The translations under genes were made by a program, and so were the position numbers. DNA of 64,000 nucleotides, from assembly GCA_964019415.1 (NCBI GenBank), contig OZ025869.1:3094094-3158093 (forward strand). Direction: 5' to 3'. Source of the stretch: Ianthella basta. Taxonomy: Eukaryota; Porifera; Demospongiae; Verongiida; Ianthellidae. A model generated the notes under the pieces. That model saw only the letters and a list, made by a program, of their open reading frames with translations. It was not told where the DNA came from and ran no database searches. Numbering within the stretch: position 1 is the first letter of the stretch; each line of letters starts with the position of its first letter. This document shows positions 36,833-49,340 of this stretch, piece after piece.

Positions 36833-37384
36833 ACTCAAGAGCAGACTCACCTTCATACGTACATACATGTGAACATTTCATCACAGCACCATATAACACT
36901 CGCTAAGTGAGACTATGCCTCAAATCAAGCAATATGCTACATGCAAAACCTTAAATGTTTTCAGTGCAATTATTAAATGTATCATGTGTCAGGCACACCA
37001 TGCAGGGAAACTGCCCCTTGCAAAATGGAAAATAGAAAGAGAACAATAGAGAACAGATGAGAGAGTAATGCATGGTGTATCGAGCTACGTATATGCTGCC
37101 ATAGGGAGTCTTCTCATTGACCATTATCTGTGGCCTACTGAATCTCTTTGCCTTACAGTAGCTACCTCTGTCTGTCCTTTCATCTTTACTTAGCTAGCTG
37201 GCTAGCTAATGGTTGAGGTGTGTATGATGAAAGGGTGCAGACAGAGAGCCGTAGAGATCAAAGACAAGCGAAAGATATGTGATCAAAGACATTTTCAAAT
37301 TGGTATATTTATATATCCGCATAACAGGCACCGAAGTGATGACATCATGTGATAAATACTAGCTAGGTGTGAAATTCTTCAAGG
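36833..37384. repeat. Block duplicated at 45090-45413
   Basis: Shared pieces include CATGTGAACATTTCATCACAG, TTGACCATTATCTGTGG, CTAGCTGGCTAGCTAATGG and ATACTAGCTAGGTGTGAAAT. The copy at 45 kb lacks an internal part. There is no coding evidence in either copy. Confidence 0.75.
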
Positions 37385-37730
37385 TTTATCTGCTTTCACC
37401 CTAGACGGGTGTGTGTCAAGTATATGAAATCACTCCATGGTCTGAATCCTCAAAATGTCACTCCCGTGCACCCTTACCATAGAAAAACGTGTGTATGCCC
37501 TGGTTGAGGTTTAGCTATGCACGCCATGCATACAACTCACAGACGTGACTGTACTCCTCAATAATTAATTTTAACTGTATACAGACTACATTTGAGCAAG
37601 TACAATACTAAATAAGTAAAGTCTACATTACTTGCTGCTCTTGGCTACACCAACAGCTCTACTGTCAGTAAATGAAGATGCACTACTTGGGGCCTAATGA
37701 AGTCTAAATCTATTCAGCAGTTCACTCAGT

Positions 37731-38876
37731 TCAGTACACGTACAGTTCAAACAGCTCTAATCCCACATCTTCACTTGAAGCAACTTCATTTTGGCACAAC
37801 CGCAATTCAATATCTGCAGTTGATGGCTGCTCGATTTGTCTGTTAAACCATGGCAGGTTAGGAGGGTCACAGCAGGGGTTGCCGATAGGACACCCTTCAC
37901 CGTCCCAGAGTGGGTCATCGGGGTACCACCGGGTGCTTGGAGAATTAGTACCTGATTCGCAGTAGTAATGGCCCCCCACATAAGATGGGGGCTGATTGCC
38001 ATGGTTACAAGGGCAATTTGATGTATGCAAGTTAGATTCAAATAGCCCACTAGCATATGTCCACAAGTGGCGGCGAGGTGAATCATAAGTAATGGACAGG
38101 CCATCAACATAGACGTCATCAATATTTAATTGGGTACCAAGGAATGCATCTGTACTCCCGTACTGGTATCCAACAGCTCGGCCGCAGACCCGGGTGAAAG
38201 GGACACCAAGCGTGGAGTAGCGCACTGAGGAACATCCTGCTCCTCCATTGCGTGAGCATGACTGAGGGGAGGAAATAGTTTCCAAAGGAGAGGGACAGGT
38301 CCCCTCTGGGTTTGTCATATTGAAGTGTGCCACTCTTGTCCAGCCTCCTGTAACATCACCACAGTGTGTTAGGTTCATTCCACAGTACATCATCTCTGGA
38401 GGTGAGCTGTCCCTCCAGTAGAATCCAGAAGGGCTGTCTGGGTTACAGGCATAGATTTCTTTGCATGAAGAGGCTGCTTTGAGAGATTGGGTGCAAGTGC
38501 CTGTTGTCATTGCCCCTTTGGCAGTCAAATTTTGCTCCAGCACCTCAACTACATTGCTAAGGTAGCTCAGATTTACCTTCAAGTTTTGAATTTCTGCCTC
38601 AAGCTGGCTCAAATTCACATTTGAGAGATTTGTTATTCCCATTTCTAGATTGCTTCTTATTTCATTTGTGAGTCTCTCCCTCAACTCTTGGTATGCAGTA
38701 GCTGATAGCTCCAATGCTCCTGGAGTTCCTGGGATACCGGGTGTGCCATCTTTCCCATCTCTGCCATCTCTGCCTGGGAGTCCTGGAATGCTGTGGCAGA
38801 TGTTCCCAGCAGCAGCAGCTAGCTGAAATAAGAGAAGGCTCACAGCCACAGTGAGAAGGGATCTGGAGAGTTTCAT
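37731..38876 (-). CDS. Secreted short collagen with coiled coil and FReD-like domain (5)
   Basis: A 381-residue single-exon paralog. The signal peptide is two residues longer (MKLSRSLLTVAV...). The Gly-X-Y run is shortened: GLPGRDGRDGKDGTPGIPG, then TPGALELSA, with the GPAGPPGT part of the other copies missing. A coiled-coil-prone segment follows at about residues 85-118 (LSQLEAEIQNLKVNLSYLSN and following), then SCKEIYAC, GGWTRVAHFNM, VCGRAVGYQYG, YYCESGT, WDGEGC, CCDPPNLPWFN and LFELYVY. With fewer collagen triplets, trimer formation may depend more on the coiled coil; this is an inference. Its sister by shared coiled coil is gene 4. Confidence 0.85.
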   Translation of the reverse strand: MKLSRSLLTVAVSLLLFQLAAAAGNICHSIPGLPGRDGRDGKDGTPGIPGTPGALELSATAYQELRERLTNEIRSNLEMGITNLSNVNLSQLEAEIQNLKVNLSYLSNVVEVLEQNLTAKGAMTTGTCTQSLKAASSCKEIYACNPDSPSGFYWRDSSPPEMMYCGMNLTHCGDVTGGWTRVAHFNMTNPEGTCPSPLETISSPQSCSRNGGAGCSSVRYSTLGVPFTRVCGRAVGYQYGSTDAFLGTQLNIDDVYVDGLSITYDSPRRHLWTYASGLFESNLHTSNCPCNHGNQPPSYVGGHYYCESGTNSPSTRWYPDDPLWDGEGCPIGNPCCDPPNLPWFNRQIEQPSTADIELRLCQNEVASSEDVGLELFELYVY

Positions 38877-38925
38877 TGCTGGTCGCTAAGTGATAGGTAC
38901 AGTACAGTAGGTACAGAAGTGATCA

Positions 38926-38936
38926 CCTTTTTATAG
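38926..38936 (-). promoter_or_regulatory. TATA box, collagen gene 5
   Basis: The minus strand reads CTATAAAAAGG, 50 bp upstream of the ATG. The leader that follows differs from the other copies (TGATCACTTCTGTACC). Confidence 0.6.
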
Positions 38937-39208
38937 ACTTGGGTATGTAGCTAGATTCTATTAATGCATGTGAAATAGTCCATTTAGTATACAGTTGCCA
39001 GGCACATACGTACAATACATTTTAGACAATAGATCATGCATAGTGTGCGTGTGCAAGCCATGTAAGTGCAATCATTGATGTCATTGAAATATACACTCAT
39101 ACAGGATATTGCTAAGTATGTTTGCATGTATGTGTCACGTATCCAATTATGTATGCATAATATACCCCTATATGTGCTCCCTTCACATTCTAGAGAACTA
39201 TATATTAA

Positions 39209-39384
39209 CAGTGGAACCTGTCCAAGAAGATCATATTGTATAAGGCAGCCACCTCTCTAGCACAGTCAACCTCCAAACATCACTAGCATAGCACTAAAAC
39301 ATTGCAGCCTAACTCTGTAATGCAGCAACCTCTCTATAAAGACCAATTCCAACTGACCCACAGGTGCTGTCTCAGGTTCCAGTG
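39209..39384 (+). mobile_element. MITE of the family also seen at 1.0 kb
   Basis: It begins CAGTGGAACCTGTCC and ends GGTTCCAGTG, and both outer ends abut TA. It matches 1031-1199 in reverse orientation. Confidence 0.7.
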
Positions 39385-39892
39385 TAGTATCAAATTACAT
39401 TTGGTCCTGAATTACATTTGACACCCAATTTGGGGTTAAACTTGAGCTCGCACTGTCAATTGACAAACAAAGGGGTTCTCTTGCTACACATTTTGTATAG
39501 TACTTGCCAATGGATAGCGTGTTGTGAGATTAGTTATCATTTCATGTTCTGTATGCATGTGTATAACGTTTTTATACATGTACTCTTGCAATATTGTGTA
39601 TACTCCTATATATATTACATTAGTAATCTATCATGGCTTAGTTTCATTATTGTTTCCTTTAGGCTGAGCCCACAATTGCATCACGCATTCATCTATTCAG
39701 ATAATGCAGCTACATGTTCATGCAAAGAGTGAATGCTTGTGCTTGGCATTAGGAAATGTAGTCAGCGCGTCATTTACTATTCAGTGACACCTTGAATACA
39801 ACACAGAGACCACAGGTCATGCACATAACACATGATGTCCCTGGGTACTTTCTATTTAGTACTAGTGCTATTCATATTATTATAATATTATA

Positions 39893-40084
39893 CAGTGAAA
39901 CCCTTGTAATTTGCCACAATTGGGAGTTTCAGATTTGTGGCGGATTAGCGAGGTTGGCGGATTAATGAGGTAAAACTAAAATTACACGTACTACAGTGAA
40001 ACCCCTGTAATCTGCCCACCAACGTGACTAATCTGTCACAAATCCGAAACTCCCAATTGTGGGCAGATTACAGGGGTTTCACTG
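39893..40084. mobile_element. Palindromic MITE pair, TA-flanked
   Basis: The second element (39994-40084) is a palindrome: CAGTGAAACCCCTGTAATCT returns as its complement, ending GGGGTTTCACTG. The first (from 39893) starts CAGTGAAACCCTTGTAAT and contains CAATTGGGAGTTTC, which the second element repeats in inverse form. This is a partial copy next to a complete one. The TA flanks fit Tc1/mariner-type MITEs. Confidence 0.65.
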
Positions 40085-40419
40085 TACTCCATTCAGTGTA
40101 CTTCCGTCTTCTGTATTCTGTTTCTATCCACCATGTATTTCCTTCATCTGCAGTATTGGTAGTTTCTTGCTGCTATTGTACACTGACGGTGAACCAATCT
40201 GACAGAAGCAACATAATTATGTAATTATAGGAACTACGTATACACAGTGAAGCAGTGCCAAGCACACACATGTACTTAGCAAAACTATACAAAAGCACAA
40301 GAACAATTAAATGCTTGAAATGTGTGATGTGACACCTTGTGTACACCTTGTGTACACCGTGTGTACCGTGTACACCTTGTTTTGTTAGTTTCCGTTACCT
40401 TGTTCTTCTACTACCCTAT

Positions 40420-40705
40420 ATATAACCATTCACTTCCTGTCTCTCCTCCCTCTTCTGTGAGTAGTGACCCAGTTTCAAATTCCACATCTTTGTGGACATC
40501 TTGCATTGAAGGCACACCATTAATGGTGACATATACTCCCTTTGGACTTTGGAAAGTTTCATACTTTCCACCTTATAACTGATTCAGAGATATACATCTC
40601 ACATTGTGCATGATGAGAGCAGTGCTACATTGGACCACGATGTGTCCTAGTGCCTTTTGGAATGGTGCACTCTAATTATAATGAATTGAATTGAATTGAA
40701 TATAC
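40420..40705 (+). mobile_element. Possible non-LTR retroelement tail
   Basis: This ends in tandem GAATT units (AATTGAATTGAATTGAAT) after GGAATGGTGCACTC, the shape of a LINE or SINE 3' tail. The ACTTTGGAAAGTTTCATACT block resembles sequences at 27713 and 40858. No reverse-transcriptase frame is present, so the class is a guess. Confidence 0.3.
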
Positions 40706-41120
40706 CTATGCCATATATACATATGTTATGCACAAACCTCTAACTTGCGCAAAGCTGCAATCCATGCACGTGCATGTTATACAACTCACAGAGGAGACTG
40801 CACTTAACTGTTCACTACAAAATTAATAACAGTACAGACTACATTTAAGCAAGCAGACTTTGGAAGGTTCATATATACTGTCCACCTTGACTGAGATATA
40901 TCTCTATCTATTCCACACAACTCACAGAGGTGATTGTACTTCGCTGTTCACTACTAATAACAGTACAGACTACATTTGAGCAAGTAGAATGACAATGCTA
41001 ACTGAATAAAGTCTACATTACTTGCTGCTCTTGGCTACACAAACAGTTCTACTGTCAGTAAATGAAGATGCACTACTTGGGGCCTAATGAAGCCTAAATC
41101 TATTCAGCAGTTCACTCAGT

Positions 41121-42191
41121 TCAGTGCACGAACAGTTCAAACAGCTCTAATCCCACATCTTCATTTTCAGAATGTTCATCCTGACACAAGCGCAATTCAA
41201 TGTCAGCAGTTGATGTTGTGTTGATTGCTCTGTTAAACCATGGCAGGTTTGGAGGGTCACAGCAGGTGTTACCGGCAGGACACCCTTCACCATCCCAGAG
41301 TGGGTCATCGGGGTACCAGCGGGTTTGATATACGCTACCTGAATAGCCTGATTCGCAGTAGTAATGGTCCTGCACAAACGAAGGTGGCTGTGCCCCTCTG
41401 ACTTGACCACAGGGGCAGGTCAAACCCGCGCCAGGAATGTCTGCATCACCGGTGTCAGTCCAACCCACAGCATATGTCCACAAGTGGCGGCGAGGTGTGT
41501 CATAAGTGATGGACAGGCCATCAACATAAGCATTATCAATACCAACAAGGCCAGCATAAGCACTAAAAGCTTCTCCGGAAGCGTGCTGGTATCCAATAGC
41601 TCGGCCACAGACTCGGGTGTAATTGACACCAAATGTAGAGTACTTCACTGAGGAACATCCAGCATTTCCAGAGTGGGAGCATGACCGAGGAGAGGCAATA
41701 GTTTCCAAGGGAGAAGGACAGGTCTCCTCTGTGATTCTCATATCAATGTGTGCCACTCTTGTCCAGCCTCCTGCAGTATCACCACAGCGTGTTAGATTCA
41801 TTCCGCAGTACATCAGCTCTGGAGGTGAGCTGTCTCTTGAGATCCAGTAGAACCCAGAAGGGCTGTCTGGGTTGCAGTCATAGATTTCCTTGCATGAAGA
41901 GGCTGATTTGACAGTTTGAGGGCAAGTGTCAACTCCATTCGTTGAGATGTCATCCAATCTGGCATCATTCAGTATGTCAATTGTTAGTCGCTCTCTTAAC
42001 TCTTGGTATGCAATGTATGATATCTCTGATGTCCCTGGAGGTCCTGCAGGTCCTGGAACACCGGGTGTGCCGTCCTTCCCATCTCTGCCATCCCTGCCAG
42101 GGTATCCTGGAAATGCTTGGCAGGCATCCCTTGCAGAAGTCAGCTGAAGAAGGGCTAGGCTCACAGCCACAGTGAGAAGAGAGAGTTTCAT
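41121..42191 (-). CDS. Secreted short collagen with FReD-like C-terminal domain (6)
   Basis: A 356-residue single-exon paralog. I start it at the ATG of MKLSLLTVAVS, which aligns with the paralogs; a further in-frame GTG upstream is not needed. The signal peptide lacks the alanine run and ends LLQLTSA. Eight Gly-X-Y triplets follow (GYPGRDGRDGKDGTPGVPG), then TSEISYIAYQELRERL and SCKEIYDC. Landmarks are YWISRDSSPPELMYC, GGWTRVAHIDM, CSSVKYSTFG, VCGRAIGYQHA, a Gly/Asp-rich loop before CPCG, YYCESGYSG, YPDDPLWDGEGC and CCDPPNLPWFN. The C-terminus is LFELFVH rather than LFELYVY. The insertions resemble those of gene 3. No coiled coil is seen. Confidence 0.85.
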   Translation of the reverse strand: MKLSLLTVAVSLALLQLTSARDACQAFPGYPGRDGRDGKDGTPGVPGPAGPPGTSEISYIAYQELRERLTIDILNDARLDDISTNGVDTCPQTVKSASSCKEIYDCNPDSPSGFYWISRDSSPPELMYCGMNLTRCGDTAGGWTRVAHIDMRITEETCPSPLETIASPRSCSHSGNAGCSSVKYSTFGVNYTRVCGRAIGYQHASGEAFSAYAGLVGIDNAYVDGLSITYDTPRRHLWTYAVGWTDTGDADIPGAGLTCPCGQVRGAQPPSFVQDHYYCESGYSGSVYQTRWYPDDPLWDGEGCPAGNTCCDPPNLPWFNRAINTTSTADIELRLCQDEHSENEDVGLELFELFVH

Positions 42192-42230
42192 TGTGGTCAC
42201 TCAGAGATAAGTGCAGCTCTACTGTGGTTG

Positions 42231-42240
42231 TCCTTTACAG
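42231..42240 (-). promoter_or_regulatory. Degenerate TATA box, collagen gene 6
   Basis: At the position of the paralog TATA boxes (40 bp upstream of the ATG) the minus strand reads CTGTAAAGGA, one base away from CTATAAAGG. Expression may be weaker than in the paralogs; that is inference. Confidence 0.45.
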
Positions 42241-43470
42241 AATTTATTACCTACATTACCAGTGCAATGCCAATAATTATTACTGAATTAATGCACGTTC
42301 CAAGCACATGGGTGCATATAATAAAACACCTTAATGCATACCTGTACTGGCAAGGGCCACGTGTATTAGCCATGTTCTTTTCAGGAAACTTGCACTTATG
42401 GGATGTCACAGTCGTGACGGTTAGCAAAGGTTAGCAAAGCCTGCACTTAGAGGATGTGGGCCGTCACAGTGGTTAGGCCAGCTTATGCAATTAGGGACTG
42501 CATAAGTAAATTATGGTTAGATGCGAATCCCTGGAAGGCTTGTTTTTAGGTGCTTCACACATAATATATATAGTTGTGTTTCTGTTTGATTGGATATATT
42601 GTTGTGTTTCTGTTTGAGTTATAAATTACCTACTAACCCCCACTTTTCTCATCTCCCAAAATTATGAATGGATATGGCCTATAATACAAATTGCACACCA
42701 GGCAAGCAAAGCGAAGAGCGTTATAATGAAGGAAATGCTTCAGCTTAGTTTCTGCCATGCTTAGCACTCAGGGTACAATGCATTGATGTGTAGGTAGAGT
42801 AACAGCAGCAGTCTGGATGTGACTGATGATCATCAGCCAATTCACAATCCATCACTTAAATACAACCAGTCAATTATAATATCGTGAAGGCCCAAATTCA
42901 AAGAACAAGCACCAATACAATGCATAAAAGTACAGTATGTAAGTTATCTCTGTATTGTACTATTTACGTAGGTATCCACATGTCACAGGTAGTTGAACAA
43001 CTGTTTGACTGCATGTACCATGAATGTGATTGGAAAATTAGCAGGGAAGAGATATTTTGGCTTGATTAGTTGTTTCAAACATGACAATTATCTGTTAATA
43101 AATTCCAACTGGCAAATTTAAATGTTTGCATAATTATTATACTGTATTAAAATTTAATATACCACTGTATGTAGCATCAGGCTTGCCCACATCTTGCAGG
43201 ATAAGCCTTCAAATACCATACTTTCGGTAAATTAATAAATTAACAAAAATAATTTCCATTCCCATAATCATTGTAACAGTTAGTTGCTTGTTCTAAAGTA
43301 AAGGGAATTTCTTACTGAAATGATATGAACATGTCATGCACACAGTACCAACAGCTTGTGGTAACTGCACCAACATCGGTAAAAACATACATGACTGAGT
43401 GCAGTGCTGGATGCTCTCTTAGCAACAACTACGTACACACAGCTAGGACTTATATGAATCTGTTACACTG
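42241..43470. other. Intergenic, no supported feature
   Basis: AT-rich sequence with a short direct repeat (GGTTAGCAAAGGTTAGCAAA near 42419). I see no gene. Confidence 0.5.
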
Positions 43471-43474
43471 TCAA

Positions 43475-43587
43475 GTATAGCCAGTTGAATCAGGTTGGGT
43501 GTTACATATAACAATGGCCAAGCTGTGCAGATCCATCTTGTGACAGAAGATTGCACAGACAGTGTTGTAGAATGTACTGCAGAGACC
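43475..43587 (-). pseudogene. RhoGAP-like exon, degenerate copy 1
   Basis: On the minus strand, after an acceptor-like CTCCACTACAG, the frames contain SLQYILQH, then HKMDLHSLAIV in a second frame and YVTPNLIQLA in a third. Together they follow the RhoGAP pattern of an NKM-x-L-x-NLA-x-V-x-x-PNL helix. The frame breaks show that it is not a working exon. It is a tandem relative of 43922-44031. Confidence 0.4.
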
Positions 43588-43921
43588 CTGTAGTGGAGAA
43601 GAAAGGGGTCAGGTTGAGGATGCACCTGTGTGGGGGTTGTGTGTGTTTCTGAGTGTGGGTGTCAGTATCTGTTATGTATCACTGTTAGAAATATAGTGTT
43701 GTTGTCACACCAAAAGTGTTGTGAAACACTGCCACTGTGAGCACACTCTTCTCAATGTGATGTTCACTCTAACCAGTACAAGACACTGCACAGGTGTACA
43801 CAGCATTATACAGTTAATATGTACCATAACATTATTATACAGAAGAAGTGGAAATGTTATGTTAACAACAACACACAAGACTTAATTGTGAATCTCTTAC
43901 ACTCCTGGGTGTATATAATTA

Positions 43922-44031
43922 TAGCCAGCTGAAACAGGTTGGGTGTCATGACAGTGGCCAAACTGCGCAGATCCATCTTGTTGGTTTGAGTCTGTGTGAC
44001 AGTCGTGTATACGTAGAAACTGCATGAGAAC
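43922..44031 (-). pseudogene. RhoGAP-like exon, degenerate copy 2
   Basis: After CTCCTTTACAG on the minus strand, one frame gives VLMQFLRIHD and another gives NKMDLRSLATVMTPNLFQL. The second matches the conserved RhoGAP segment that follows the arginine-finger half of the domain. A frame change is needed between the two, so this is a damaged exon. No other RhoGAP exons are visible nearby. Confidence 0.45.
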
Positions 44032-44239
44032 CTGTAAAGGAGATGAAGAGGGTAGCATGATCCTGAGCTTGTGTGTGTGGAGGGTGGGGGGGGGGGGGGG
44101 GGCTCTGCGGGTGAGTGCTACAACTAAATTGCACTTCCAAATGCTACAACAGTAACCAAGCCACATGTAACCCATTATATACAGCAAAGTATATTGGTTT
44201 AGAATGTGGGGAAGATAAAATATATACTTGAAACACATA

Positions 44240-45440
44240 TAATGAAGAATTACAATGGATTATACATATATCAACCCTTGGCCATCCAATGCCCTCCACA
44301 GACACACACGGACTCAGTCATGGCCATTGCCCATACAGGCACATTGGGGTCACATTGACCCCCAGGTTAATTGACTACAACACATGTATGTACAATCCAT
44401 ATTCACAAGTGCACTATATATACTACTGGTGACATCTGGGGCATGTGTGGTCATAGTGATAACATATTTGCACACACTATAGCACCATTTGTAGTACAGT
44501 AAACTTTACATACAGCTGCAGTGTACAAGGGAGGGCAGGTCTATACCAGATAGCAATTCATTCACACCTCAAATTACTGTAAGATGTGGAGGAATGTCTT
44601 AAGGTCCCAAAGGTGCTGTGTTTGCAGATGTACAAATGAACTAGCATGTTATTCCTTATTAATGAATTCCTTGAATCACAGCAAGCACATCTCCATACAT
44701 CTTTGCTTGAGAAGGAGCTAGAGAGTGTAATGACCAGGACTGCATGCTAGACCACCACATTCCTTTACTGTATCAGCACACATTAGGGATGGTCTAGCTA
44801 GCTACACTAACACATACAGCATTCACCAATATCTACATATATAGGCATAGATATTCTACACTACGCAACCATAGTGTAGAATATCTATGATAATTATAGG
44901 TTAGGGGTAATATACAGGACAGTATGACAAGTCTATGCTCTGACGTGGTTACAATCACCCAAACACTGACAGGCAATAGTAGTGTATGTTGCATTGTGCA
45001 TTAGTAGCAATGACATATATTCTGTCATGCAGCTAATGAGAATCAAGAGAGTCCCTCGTTACTGACAACTATAGCTAGCCTACACCAAAGCAAAGAGCTG
45101 ACTCGCCTTCATACATGTGAACATTTCATCACAGCGCTAGCACTTCTCATTGACCATTATCTGTGGGCTACCGAATCTCTTTGCCTTACAGTAGTTACTT
45201 CTGTTTGTCCTTTCATCTTTACATAGCTAGCTGGCTAGCTAATGGGTAAGGTGTGTAAGATGACAGGGTGCGGACAGAGAGCCATAGAGATCAAAGATAA
45301 GCGAAAGATATGTGATGAAAGACATTTGGTGTATTTATAAATCCGCATAACAGGCACCCCCGTGATGGCATCATGTGATAAATACTAGCTAGGTGTGAAA
45401 TTCTTCAAGGTAGGAGAACAGAACAGCCTCAACATTGATG
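44240..45440. other. Intergenic; includes block duplicated from 36.8-37.4 kb
   Basis: The part 45090-45413 repeats 36833-37384. Near 44850-44890 a short inverted repeat (ATAGATATTCTACACTA with its complement) surrounds CGCAACCA. No gene is seen. Confidence 0.5.
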
Positions 45441-45558
45441 GAGCAATAGGTGAGGGGTGGGTCCACCCATCACACGATGTGTCACCATGAGTCAAGGGCC
45501 CTCACTACTGAGCTACCTCACTGGAGTCAGTCATTGCTGCACTGTGTTGTCTGTGCAG

Positions 45559-46325
<767 letters not shown>

Positions 46326-46736
46326 ACATCTCATGTTGGAGGTGGTGTGTACAGGACTGAGGGGACATCCCTTGTGAATGCAGGGTGTTACGTATACTGT
46401 AGCAATACACATGACATTGTGTGTATCGTATCCCATAGCTGAGCTGTGCATGCACAGAATTGAGTGTCTTTTGAGACATTATTGGTCAAGTGTATGGTCA
46501 CCTCCTCCCTCCCTTCTGAGATTCAGCACCCTGAAAGATCTAGAGGTGGATGGGGTCTCCCGTCTGTGCATGTGTACATATGCTGAGGTACTATACCGGT
46601 TTGGAATCATTGGGAAATTTTGGATGAAGAATGCATAATTATGTATCTTGTACTGTCTGGCTCACATCTGCACGTGGCCTATGTGTATGTACAAGAATGC
46701 AAAAGGCTTGCACGTGGACATATATGTGTTGCTCAC

Positions 46737-47886
46737 TTCCTCATCCAGTAGGGGTAATGTACCATGTAGTGCTGCTTGGGTAGCAGCGACTTCTCCGGAT
46801 AGATATCCGTGTAAGCCTCATGATGATCCCGTATAAGTAGATTTAGATGGCTAGCCATATCATCACTTACTACTTGTGCCATGCAAATGTCCAGGATGTC
46901 TAGTAGTGTTAGAAAGGTCTCCCAGTATACGTTTCCTTCTGGTATGATATCTCCAATCATTACAGGCAGATTACGAGCAAGTGTCCACATTTGTGCAGCT
47001 GCATGTACGTATGCATGCAAGAGGAAGATATGGAGCAAGTCATGCACCAGGTTGTATTTGCTTGTTGCACTTCTAACATGTGCCTGCTGGAGTGAGTATA
47101 CTGCGTGTATCTTATTTATGTGCATATCTTTCTGCTTCAGATTTGTCCGGCTTTGTGACTTCAGAACTTCATCTGTAATTGCTGTAGGTTTGTTTCACAT
47201 TTCTGCTTGGCTGTAACTGTGTGGATGGATGTTCAAAACGGCACACCATAATACATGTACCATACTCTAACTAATGCCTGTATGCATGTGTATATCATCA
47301 ATTCTGCATCACTTGCATACTTGAAAAATCTCACACGCCTGTTCAGCTGCTCCAGAGTTAAGATATTCTTCTCATATATGTAGGTGGATAACATGACTTT
47401 GACTTTGCAATTGACTGCCCCTTCAAGCAAATCATGCATGACATCTGGAGGCAGGCCGTCAACCACATGGAAGTAGGTGAGCTGGTTGAGAGCTGCATTT
47501 CTCTCTATGCCGTATGCTTTAGCAGCAAGCTCCTTGCCTATTGTGGTCAACCGTTCGCAGTGCTTCTCATACAGGAGTTTCGTACGTGAGGAAAGCTTGC
47601 TGGTGCAGAACTGTAATTGGGAACAGCAGCATTTTTAATAATAAACTGATAACATGTAAGTTATAAATGCTTTGGCATGTCAAACTGATTTAGATACCTT
47701 TGTATTCATGTCAGATTTTGTGACCATGCAATATCTACATTTCCTGATGGATGAAGCTAGTTGCTTGTATCCACCAAGAAGTTGACTCCCGAGGTTGTCA
47801 CCACATACAATGACCAAGGTTCCGTGGACTGTTTTGGTTGTGCCGCGAATAGTCAACTGCACACCCTGCATACAAGTGACATGCAC
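46737..47886 (-). mobile_element. CACTA/EnSpm-like transposase exons
   Basis: On the minus strand, successive exon-like pieces encode: GTLVIVCGDNLGSQLLGGYK with KCRYCMVTKSDMNTK (ending 47698, donor AAGGTATCT); from 47610 FCTSKLSSRTKLLYEKHCER, continuing through YFHVVDGLPPDVMHDLLEGA; and from 46998 AQMWTLARNLPVMIGD to LLPKQHYMVHYPYWMRK (donor GGAAGTGAGC at 46737). The intron 47611-47697 joins in frame. This order, with PDxMHDLLEG and LPKxHYMVHYP, is one I associate with the intron-containing EnSpm-like transposases of animals. The family name is tentative. The C-terminal part and terminal repeats were not found, so it is probably a dead fragment. Confidence 0.6.
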
Positions 47887-47889
47887 GCA

Positions 47890-48900
47890 ATACCAATTAT
47901 TGTCTTCTCATGATTGTAGTTTATGGGGGGGATAACTGTTGAACTGTGTGTCTATGGCTGTACATGGCTGACTAGGACGAACACAGAGGTAAACTAGGGA
48001 GCACACACAGGCAGACTACTGCGCACACAGAGTTAAACTACACTGTATATGAATGCAGTTATGGATACGGTTACAACTGTAATCGATGAAAAGTTCAGAA
48101 TATACGCAGAGCTACAAGCGTATAGTACGGATACATTCGAGCCATAGAGGGATGGAGGATGTTCCAAGCAGAGTGGGATTGTCGCACACCATGCATTCGC
48201 CAGGCTGTGTGTGTGTATTATTATGTCTCTCTGTTCATAGCAATGTTTTGTTTTGGCATGCATCTCAACAAAGGGTATGAGTACACTGCACTGAAGAGCC
48301 CCAATTAGGGCAAAACAGCCATATGCATTGTGCTGTCTGCAGTTCTCAGTGAGTCAGTGAGAATTGAACGAACTTCTTCCAAAACCTTTGCCACTGGAGT
48401 CAGGTATTATGCATTGACCTCTTTAACACTAGCATGACATTGTGTAGCCTATGCTTACTTAGGAATGTTCCATGCTTGTTAGCTAACACAATAGCTATTC
48501 AAAAGGAGACTGACCTCCCAAATGGTCATGCAAAGTCCACAATCGCTGTTTGCACAAAATTAGTTCAGTGAATTGCCATTAGTTGTGCACCATTTGGCCT
48601 GTGAGTGGGTTGGTTCTTTTGGAATGATGCCTAATGTATGTGCCCTTATCATTGGATGGGGGGTCATGCATGATCACATGAGTGAGCACACACAATCCTC
48701 CAAGAAATACAATATGAAATGCAAACCTGTGGGCTCTGACCCTTGTGTGGTATTATACTCACAATGGTTAAGTGATTGATTTCGATTGACCACAACAAGG
48801 TTGTGGACCCAAACAAGCAAAGGCATGTGTTGTGATGACTCCTGTGGAATACAGACTCTCTGTCTGAGTCGTGTGTGTTTGGTCACGGGTGTTTCGCCGG
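47890..48900. other. Intergenic, no supported feature
   Basis: No domain-bearing frame or repeat is recognised. It lies between the transposase fragment and the foldback element. Confidence 0.5.
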
Positions 48901-48903
48901 GGT

Positions 48904-49340
48904 AACTTAGTTGTTACGCAACATTTTTGCATTCGAAAAATGGCGTCTTTTCCCCTATGCTAGCAATGTATAACGGATATCATTCCTCCGAGTTTTTCAG
49001 AAGAAACGGCTCGCTGCATGTTATTGCTGGTAATTGTTTAGGTATTTTGGTATTGGTCTGATCTTACTCCTTATTTTCCTGCAGTTTTGAAGAATGTATG
49101 TGCGTAATGGACAATAGGTATTAAAATATACACTTGTTTACAATATAAAACATACCGGTCCTGGAAACCTGCAGAAAAAAAAGGAGTAAGATGGGATCTA
49201 CACCAAAACGCCTATAATAATACCAACGATCAAATGCTGTATATCATTTCTCTAGGAAAACCCGGAGGACTGATATCCTTATACATGATTAGCATACGGC
49301 AATGGGCGCCATTTTGCTATTGCGCAAGAATTACTAAGTT
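48904..49340. mobile_element. Foldback element, ~440 bp
   Basis: Long imperfect inverted repeats run from both ends toward the centre. AACTTAGT and GTTACGCAA return as TTGCGCAAGAATTACTAAGTT. TGTATAACGGATATC with TCCTCCG returns as CGGAGGACTGATATCC with TTATACA. ATCTTACTCCTT and TTCCTGCAG return as CTGCAGAAAAAAAAGGAGTA. No coding sequence. Confidence 0.75.

Noticed and set aside
42192..42200. Upstream GTG as start of collagen gene 6
   Set aside because: The ATG at 42191 aligns exactly with the starts of the paralogs and directly precedes the signal peptide.
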